Assembly (NCBI GenBank): GCA_031426435.1
Contig: JANPLH010000225.1
Span: forward strand, 1 to 5,196
Reading direction: 5' to 3'
Source: UBA6168 sp031426435
Lineage (GTDB): Bacteria; Bacteroidota; Bacteroidia; Chitinophagales; Saprospiraceae
Length of the DNA stretch: 5,196 bases
Shown here: positions 1 through 4,371 of the stretch, one piece after another
Numbering within the stretch: position 1 is the first letter of the stretch
How the letters are laid out: each line of letters begins with the position of its first letter
Program-made: the position numbers and the translations under genes
Notes under the pieces: model-generated
The model's input: only the letters and a program-made list of their open reading frames with translations
The model's database searches: none
Told to the model about the DNA's origin: nothing

Positions 1-245
1 ATTTCATCGGGCTGCACTTCCTGGATAATGCGGATGATATTCGTGCTGTCCGTCAAGTCGCCATAATGGAGGATGAAGTTGCGGTGGTCAATATGCGGGT
101 CTTGATAGAGGTGGTCAATACGCTGGGTATTGAACAAGGAGCTTCGGCGCTTGATGCCATGGACTTCGTAGCCTTTTTTTAGCAAAAACTCAGAGAGGTA
201 GGCGCCGTCTTGTCCAGTTACACCGGTGATTAATGCTTTTTTCAT
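1..245 (-). CDS. gmd: GDP-mannose 4,6-dehydratase, N-terminal part (continues past window edge)
   Basis: Gmd converts GDP-D-mannose to GDP-4-keto-6-deoxymannose in the cytoplasm, the precursor of GDP-fucose, GDP-rhamnose and GDP-perosamine. The 81 complete codons seen begin with MKKALITGVTGQDGAYL. This contains the NAD(P)-binding glycine motif of extended short-chain dehydrogenases, G8-x-x-G11-x-x-G14, in the characteristic Gmd form TGQDGAYL. They continue with HGIKRRSS (29-36), which in Gmd contacts the NADP phosphate, and YGDLTDSTN (61-69). Together these match the Gmd N-terminus closely. The family is about 340-370 residues long, so roughly three quarters, including the catalytic Tyr-x-x-x-Lys, is outside the window. 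The ATG at 243-245 is followed by A-rich codons; no Shine-Dalgarno sequence is seen. It is the last gene in the transcription direction here, 90 nt after the sugar transferase gene. That spacer holds an inverted repeat. Confidence 0.95.
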   Translation of the reverse strand, partial: MKKALITGVTGQDGAYLSEFLLKKGYEVHGIKRRSSLFNTQRIDHLYQDPHIDHRNFILHYGDLTDSTNIIRIIQEVQPDE

Positions 246-257
246 TGGTTAAATTTT

Positions 258-327
258 GACACTAATTCGCACAAATTACACGAATTCGATATCATCAAAA
301 TTAGCGTAATCAGTGAAAATTAGTGTC
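258..327. repeat. Imperfect inverted repeat, 29-bp arms of ~10-bp AATYNGTG units
   Basis: The arms are 258-286 and 299-327, separated by 12 nt. By eye, the reverse complement of the left arm matches the right arm at 23 of 29 positions, including a perfect outer 10 bp (gacactaatt against aattagtgtc). Read outward, each arm consists of three units of 9-10 bp resembling AAT-Y-N-GTG-N-N, so the motif recurs about once per helical turn. The element occupies most of the spacer between the sugar transferase stop and the gmd start. The same architecture appears at 2320-2386. As RNA on the minus strand it could fold into a long imperfect hairpin, but there is no following U-run, so it is not a classical terminator. 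Confidence 0.8.
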
Positions 328-335
328 GAATACAC

Positions 336-1010
336 TTAAAGTTTCAATGCAGCAGGTCTAGCTGGCAAATCTCTGAAGATTTTAAACACTAACTCGCTGT
401 GTGGGAAAAATATTTGCCAAGCGGTTAGGAAAATAATCTTTAAGTCTGTAAGCATTGATGCGTGTTCTTGATACCATATTTCCAAGGCTCCTTTATAGGG
501 TGCAATATGTTCTCTATAAAAATCATGCGGCGGCATGTTTGTGCTGGAAATCAGCTTTTCCTCGTCTCGAAAGATAATGGAACCAATGCCAGTAATGCCT
601 GGCTTGGCATTATAGATTAGCGGCTGAATTTCTTTTGGATAAGCCAAAAAATCCTTTTCAACCTGCGGTCTTGGCCCTACCAAACTCATCGTTCCGTTCA
701 AAACGTTGATGACCTGCGGCAATTCATTGATTTTGGTCATTCGAAGAAACTTCCCAATGCTGGTTACCCGTGGGTCATTCCGAAGGGTAAGGCTTCCAGT
801 CCCCATGCTCATGCTGTTCTTTAGCATCGTGGCAAATTTCCAGATTTGAAAAGGTTGATTTTGGAATCCTACCCTTTTTTGCTTGTAGAATACTTCCCCC
901 TCTGCAGTAAACCGAAGTATCAAACAAATAGGGACAAGAACTGGTAGTAAAACAATTAGCAATACCAGTGCCACTAATACGTCTAGGATTCTTTTAAGCG
1001 TTAAATACAC
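336..1010 (-). CDS. Initiating sugar transferase (PglC/WcfS-like monotopic phosphoglycosyl transferase)
   Basis: This 224-residue protein belongs to the bacterial sugar transferase family, which transfers a sugar-1-phosphate from a UDP-sugar to undecaprenyl phosphate and so starts a repeat unit on the inner membrane. Residues about 8-33 are one hydrophobic segment broken by Pro23 and Pro27, as in the re-entrant helix of PglC. Then come KQKRVG (43-48), WKFATM (57-62, usually KFRTM), DPRVTSIGKFLR (79-90), the signature NELPQVINVL (95-104), MSLVGPRPQ (108-116) and KPGITG (136-141). The family's catalytic dyad is Asp-Glu, but here it reads Asn95-Glu96. The start is GTG (1008-1010): an in-frame TAA lies two codons upstream, the next Met is residue 62, and MYLTLKR fits the family N-terminus. 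It follows the dehydratase gene by 73 nt. Its small PglC-like size argues against a WcaJ/WbaP-type protein with extra membrane helices. The exact sugar is inferred from the neighbours. Confidence 0.9.
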   Translation of the reverse strand: MYLTLKRILDVLVALVLLIVLLPVLVPICLILRFTAEGEVFYKQKRVGFQNQPFQIWKFATMLKNSMSMGTGSLTLRNDPRVTSIGKFLRMTKINELPQVINVLNGTMSLVGPRPQVEKDFLAYPKEIQPLIYNAKPGITGIGSIIFRDEEKLISSTNMPPHDFYREHIAPYKGALEIWYQEHASMLTDLKIIFLTAWQIFFPHSELVFKIFRDLPARPAALKL

Positions 1011-1016
1011 GAATTA

Positions 1017-1049
1017 GCTATTTGCATTTGGCTATTTGCTTTTAGCCAA
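1017..1049. repeat. Short spacer repeat with a small potential hairpin
   Basis: The spacer between the dehydratase and sugar transferase genes contains gctatttgc twice (1017-1025 and 1031-1039), 14 bp apart. A third, decayed unit starts with gcc at 1045. It also has a perfect 7-bp inverted repeat, ttggcta at 1028-1034 and tagccaa at 1043-1049, with an 8-nt loop. The stem is short and no T-run follows, so a terminator is not supported. No function can be assigned. Confidence 0.45.
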
Positions 1050-1083
1050 GGGCCAACAGCTAACAACCAACTGCCTCTTTCAA

Positions 1084-2307
1084 TTACATCTTCATATCCA
1101 GCCCCTTCCCCGTTTCGATATGCTCGAAATTGGGGATAAACTCCTCCATCAAGGCTACAATTTCTTGTTTGGAAACAGTGTCGTTGTCGAACAGGGAGCG
1201 CAGCCGATGGAACATTAGTTTAATATCAACCAATTCCTGACGAGGAGTATTCGTAATAACTCCCAATGAGGTGAAACGCTCCATATCCAGTTCCTCCACA
1301 TCGGTATAAAACTCTTCAAAGGATTTCTCACCGGAAGTATCGGATTCGAAGAAATAGACGGGATATTCCGATTGACGATTGACGATTGACGATTGACGAT
1401 TAAAATAGGCTTTGGCGTCGAGTTCTGATTGGCAATGATGTGGTTCGTAGCCGAGTGCATGAAGTAGGGAAACAACGATGTCTGAAAACTTGAGCATGTT
1501 AGCCTCGTCCAACTTGGGAAAGAAAATCTCTCCCGGAGCGCCAAGGATACAGGCCAACAGGCAAATCTGGCCAGATTCTTCGGGGGATACGAAGTACCGC
1601 TTCACATCGGATGGAGCGGACAGTGGCTGCCTTTTCATTATCCTTTCCAGAAAACCAGCGGGCAGGCTACCATTGCTAAACGCTACATTCGCAAAGCGGG
1701 CGGTTGTAATGGGTATGTGTTTAGAATAAGCCAAAATGACCTCTTCCATCAGTTTCTTACTGGCTCCCATCACGTTGACCGGGTTGGCAGCTTTGTCCGT
1801 AGAGACACAGAAGAAATGTTCCGGTGGATTTTCCATCAGGAGTTCCAATAGGCGACCAGCTTTGAGCACATTGTTCTCCACCATTGCCTCGATGGAATAT
1901 TGGTCTTTTTCACTTCGTACATGCTTATGGGCTGCAAAATTCGCAACGATTTCAAATGGGCCTTCCTTGCGCAGCATTTTCTCAAAAACAATATCGCCGA
2001 AATTAATGGGGTAGGTGAGGTATTGTGCAGGTACCGTTAATTCTTCTGTACTCCGCAAATCCCGTGTCAATTCCGTCAAGCCATTTTCATTGATGTCCAC
2101 CACGACTAACCTGGATGGATGAAAACGGAGCAATGATTTTATGAAGGAAGAACCAATACTGCCTGCGCCACCGATGACCAAAGCAGATTTGCCAGCTATC
2201 CGTTCACTTAGTTTATCGGTATTGGCCTGTATATCCGATTCAAACATGCTTGTTCCCCTGCCTGTAACATGTTCACCAATAAATTTTTCCAGATTGAAAT
2301 TTAACAT
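1084..2307 (-). CDS. UDP-N-acetylglucosamine 4,6-dehydratase, CapD/PglF/UngD type
   Basis: This 407-residue protein is a short-chain dehydrogenase of the polysaccharide biosynthesis (CapD) family. It would remove water from UDP-GlcNAc to give the 4-keto-6-deoxy sugar nucleotide. The nucleotide-binding glycine motif GGAGSIG is at 46-52, followed by VVVDINENGLTEL (68-80) and NFAAHKHV (123-130). The active-site segment STDKAANPVNVMGASK (169-184) has Ser169, Asp171, Lys172 and Met180-x-x-x-Lys184. Met in place of the usual Tyr is normal for this branch (the SMK triad of WbpM-like enzymes). The ends fit the full-length soluble family: a helical leader with VTGRG before the fold, and EHIETGKGLD near the C-terminus. 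No transmembrane domain is present, unlike PglF or WbpM. Oddly, residues 303-313 (NRQSSIVNRQS) are encoded by a 7-bp tandem repeat in the linker after GYEPHHCQSELDAKAYF. The frame is open and conserved again from EYPVYFFESDTSGEK. It lies between the aminotransferase (108 nt upstream) and the sugar transferase, consistent with one pathway. Confidence 0.92.
   Translation of the reverse strand: MLNFNLEKFIGEHVTGRGTSMFESDIQANTDKLSERIAGKSALVIGGAGSIGSSFIKSLLRFHPSRLVVVDINENGLTELTRDLRSTEELTVPAQYLTYPINFGDIVFEKMLRKEGPFEIVANFAAHKHVRSEKDQYSIEAMVENNVLKAGRLLELLMENPPEHFFCVSTDKAANPVNVMGASKKLMEEVILAYSKHIPITTARFANVAFSNGSLPAGFLERIMKRQPLSAPSDVKRYFVSPEESGQICLLACILGAPGEIFFPKLDEANMLKFSDIVVSLLHALGYEPHHCQSELDAKAYFNRQSSIVNRQSEYPVYFFESDTSGEKSFEEFYTDVEELDMERFTSLGVITNTPRQELVDIKLMFHRLRSLFDNDTVSKQEIVALMEEFIPNFEHIETGKGLDMKM
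1369..1401 (-). repeat. In-frame 7-bp tandem repeat (gacgatt, 4.7 copies) in the dehydratase gene
   Basis: The plus strand reads cgatt followed by four perfect copies of gacgatt. On the coding strand this is four AATCGTC units plus AATCG, 33 bp with no mismatch. Because 33 is a multiple of 3 the reading frame continues, and the tract encodes the heptapeptide period NRQSSIV followed by NRQS (residues 303-313). A 7-bp unit is not a multiple of 3, so any change of one unit shifts the frame. Losing one unit leads to a stop at 1215-1217, and gaining one leads to a stop at 1328-1330. Confidence 0.92.
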
Positions 2308-2319
2308 TGGTATAAATGA

Positions 2320-2386
2320 GACACAGATTTACAAAGAATACACTGATTTTTTTAAACAACCTGTGTAATCAGTGCTAATCTGTTTC
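2320..2386. repeat. Second copy of the 29-bp-arm inverted repeat
   Basis: The arms are 2320-2348 and 2358-2386, separated by 9 nt. The reverse complement of the left arm matches the right arm at 21 of 29 positions by eye. There is a perfect inner 8-bp pair (cactgatt at 2341-2348 against aatcagtg at 2367-2374) and a 9/10 outer pair (gacacagatt at 2320-2329 against aatctgtttc at 2377-2386). Its right arm matches the right arm of the 258-327 element at about 20 of 29 positions, including a shared GTAATCAGTG core apart from flanking changes. Arm length, orientation and similar spacer size place it in the same family. It sits between the aminotransferase and dehydratase genes. Confidence 0.75.
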
Positions 2387-2393
2387 AAAAAAT

Positions 2394-2423
2394 AATTCGC
2401 TAAAATTCGTGTTAATTAGCGGC
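2394..2423 (+). repeat. Three direct 10-bp AATTNGNG units running into the aminotransferase stop
   Basis: Three consecutive decamers, AATTCGCTAA (2394-2403), AATTCGTGTT (2404-2413) and AATTAGCGGC (2414-2423), resemble one arm of the neighbouring inverted repeats. The third covers the aminotransferase stop codon (2416-2418) and its last two sense codons. The match is by eye and each unit is short, but the exact 10-bp phasing across three units supports it. Confidence 0.6.
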
Positions 2424-3651
2424 TCATTACCGCTTCTACAGCATCTTCCACCGCCTGAATTACATAGGCTACCTTCTCATCATCCAGTCCATTGTAGATT
2501 GGAAGTGAAATTTCATTGGCATATAGCCGATAAGTATTGGGGTAGTCGCTCATCTTGTATCCACGGCTTTTAAACAAGGTCAGCATGGCCATTGGAATAT
2601 AATGAACGTTGACACCAACACCCTGTTCGGCAATGAGCTGGATGATTTCATCCCGCTGGCTTTCATCTGCGCCAGCTATCCGGAGAAGATAAAGATGGCC
2701 ACAGATTTCTTTGGTTGCAGTTTTGTACGGGGGTAAAATCGCCCAGTCGTGCTTTGAAAAAGCCTCGTTGTATTTTTCAAAAATCCTTTTGCGTTCCGGT
2801 AAAAGCTCCGATGCATATTTTCGGATTTGAGCCAAGCCAATGGCCGCACAGATATCGGGCATATTTATTTTCAAGCCTTGTGCGATGATGTCATAACGCC
2901 AAGCACCCACTTGGTTCTTTTCAAAAGCGCTTTTGTTTTGACCATTGAGTGCAAATGCCTTTAGGAACTGGTATTCGGCAAGGTTCTCAAAAGGGTGGGG
3001 GAGACTCAGGCAAATGCATCCGCCCTCTCCAGTTGTGATGTTTTTCACAGAGTGAAGGGAGAACACCGTGGCATCCGCCAATGTGCCAGTTTGCTTTCCT
3101 TTGTAAGTGGCCCCGATGGAATGAGCGGCATCCACCAGCACCAATGGCCGCCCTAATTGTCGCTGCCGCTCTGAATTAGGCGTGAATCGGTCCACGGCAA
3201 ATGACTCATTGACCAAGGCCATGATTTCGTCATAATCGCAAGGATACCCACCTATGTCCACTGGCAAGATAGCCTTGGTTCGAGGCGTAATGGCTGCCCT
3301 GATTTTAGCTGGGTCAATATTGAAATCATCCTTAACGTCCACCATGACCACGCTTGCACCAATGTTCATGACACACAAAGCCGTGGCACTATAAGTATAG
3401 GCGGGGATGATTACCTCGTCGCCTGGGCCAATGTCAAACCAACGCAGCATCAACATGGCACCTGATGTCCAGGAATTGACGCAAAGTGCGGCTTCAGCCC
3501 CGGTCAGCTTTTTGATTTCTTCTTCCAGTTGGCGCACTTTAGGGCCGGTGGTCAACCAGCCTGTATTGGTCAGGCAGTCGTTGACTTCTGCGATAACATC
3601 TGCATCTATGACGGGGAGGGCGAAAGGAATTTGCATTTTTTTATTTGTCAT
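2416..3651 (-). CDS. PLP-dependent sugar-nucleotide aminotransferase (DegT/DnrJ/EryC1/StrS family)
   Basis: This 411-residue enzyme would add an amino group at C4 of the UDP-4-keto-6-deoxy-HexNAc made by the neighbouring dehydratase, using glutamate and pyridoxal phosphate in the cytoplasm. Family landmarks are in order: GWLTTGPKVRQLEEE (31-45), GDEVIIPAYTYSATA (77-91), VDAAHSIGA (173-181, with Asp174 expected to bind the PLP ring nitrogen), SVKNITTGEGG (201-211, with Lys203 the expected Schiff-base lysine), INMPDICAAIGLAQ (262-275) and GHLYLLRI (318-325). Length is close to the family's usual size, slightly enlarged by a loop around 148-168 before VLVDAAHS. That loop recalls Bacteroides aminotransferases of the WcfR type, a resemblance judged from memory. 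Two starts are possible. The ATG at 3649-3651 lies inside a spacer repeat. Met6 (3634-3636) follows an A-rich run, and MQIPFALP matches the family N-terminus well. A soluble PglE-like role is the main alternative description. Confidence in the family is high, and in the substrate moderate. Confidence 0.93.
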   Translation of the reverse strand: MTNKKMQIPFALPVIDADVIAEVNDCLTNTGWLTTGPKVRQLEEEIKKLTGAEAALCVNSWTSGAMLMLRWFDIGPGDEVIIPAYTYSATALCVMNIGASVVMVDVKDDFNIDPAKIRAAITPRTKAILPVDIGGYPCDYDEIMALVNESFAVDRFTPNSERQRQLGRPLVLVDAAHSIGATYKGKQTGTLADATVFSLHSVKNITTGEGGCICLSLPHPFENLAEYQFLKAFALNGQNKSAFEKNQVGAWRYDIIAQGLKINMPDICAAIGLAQIRKYASELLPERKRIFEKYNEAFSKHDWAILPPYKTATKEICGHLYLLRIAGADESQRDEIIQLIAEQGVGVNVHYIPMAMLTLFKSRGYKMSDYPNTYRLYANEISLPIYNGLDDEKVAYVIQAVEDAVEAVMSR

Positions 3652-3711
3652 TCCGTAGGTATCTGTTCAATCGCTTTTTGTCATGCTGGAAGCATCTGTT
3701 CCAAGTATGTA
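3646..3711. repeat. Two tandem 33-bp hairpin repeats filling the acetyltransferase-aminotransferase spacer
   Basis: The units are 3646-3678 and 3679-3711, each beginning tgtcat and sharing atctgttc. The first 25 positions agree at 19 of 25. Each unit has a small inverted repeat with a 3-nt loop: attcc-gta-ggtat in the first (one mispair) and atgct-gga-agcat in the second (perfect). Most differences between the copies fall in the stem, and one pair is compensatory (C-G in the first, T-A in the second). The pair of units ends exactly at the base before the acetyltransferase stop codon and begins inside the first codons of the aminotransferase gene if its upstream ATG is used. Confidence 0.72.
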
Positions 3712-4371
3712 TTAAACCTTCTTATACATGGAAAGTGATATGCCCTCCAACTTGCCTTTAACCCAGCCGTTCCGTTCATAGGCACGGATGGCCTGCGCAT
3801 TACCGGCCATGACAGTGAGCTGTAGCTTGTGGATGCCATAGTCCACCACGGCCCGGCGCTCGAATTCCTTTAGCAGCGAGGAGCCGTAGCCCATACCCTG
3901 ATAAGCTGGGTCAACGCCTATTACGACCAAGCCCACTTGTGGTTCACGGGCCATTCGCTCCTTTTGTTCCACTGAAAAATGCATCCTCTTGCGAAGGCCC
4001 AATTTCATGAGTATGTTCTTCCAAAGCAGCGGCCGCTTGGCCCGCACCTCCGGATGAAAGAACACCCAGGGATGCGTGAGAAAAGCCCATACCGCCTGCC
4101 GGAAGGTGTGCTGCGCCATGCCGCTCGCCGAGCCGGTGCCGAGACTGCCGTCACTGATCATGCCGCCACAGTAACCCGCACAGCGGCCTTGTTCGTCTTC
4201 GATGTGGAAGAGAAAGGTTTTATCAGTATAGAGGTACCAGGAGAGCATGCGAACCACGTAGCGCTGCCCCAAGGCGGTGGCCAAAGAGCGGGGAAAGGCT
4301 GCACGGTGACAGCGGGCGAGGGCTGGAATATCGGTGGGAGGGGTGGATTTTATCGTTCCTCCGTCAGCCAT
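3712..4371 (-). CDS. GNAT-family N-acetyltransferase
   Basis: With the ATG at 4369-4371 this is 219 residues, the usual size for a GNAT enzyme, which moves acetyl from acetyl-CoA to an amine. The acetyl-CoA pyrophosphate-binding motif A is GVDPAYQGMGYGSSLLKEF (152-170, with Q158-G-x-G-x-G163). Motif B follows as LTVMAGNAQAIRAYERNGW (185-203). The N-terminal IKSTPPTDIPALARCHRAAFP (7-27) is the typical first strand and helix. A longer frame reaches 4521 but would bury 50 unrelated residues inside the glycosyltransferase gene, so the shorter start is preferred. The overlap with that gene is then 22 nt, suggesting coupled translation. A GGAGG (4358-4362) lies downstream of this ATG, and no canonical in-frame start follows at a usable distance. 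The protein is more GC-rich than the genes after it. N-acetylation of the 4-amino sugar is plausible from position, but PglD, which does this in Campylobacter, is a left-handed beta-helix enzyme, so this is inference. Confidence 0.85.
   Translation of the reverse strand: MADGGTIKSTPPTDIPALARCHRAAFPRSLATALGQRYVVRMLSWYLYTDKTFLFHIEDEQGRCAGYCGGMISDGSLGTGSASGMAQHTFRQAVWAFLTHPWVFFHPEVRAKRPLLWKNILMKLGLRKRMHFSVEQKERMAREPQVGLVVIGVDPAYQGMGYGSSLLKEFERRAVVDYGIHKLQLTVMAGNAQAIRAYERNGWVKGKLEGISLSMYKKV

Noticed and set aside
296..303. Bacteroidota-type promoter element TAnnTTTG on the minus strand before gmd
   Set aside because: The 8-bp match is in AT-rich repeat DNA and no clear -33 element was found at the right distance, so it is not listed as a feature.
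1028..1049. Intrinsic terminator after the dehydratase gene
   Set aside because: The stem is only 7 bp with modest G+C and no U-run follows on the minus strand.
1369..1401. CRISPR-like array
   Set aside because: The repeats are contiguous 7-mers with no spacers, and they are translated within a conserved gene.
1215..1544. 109-codon minus-strand frame inside the dehydratase gene
   Set aside because: It is an out-of-frame shadow with low-complexity content. It matters only as the tail that would be read after loss of one 7-bp unit.
4358..4362. GGAGG Shine-Dalgarno site for the acetyltransferase
   Set aside because: It lies downstream of the ATG at 4369-4371, and no canonical in-frame start follows at normal spacing.
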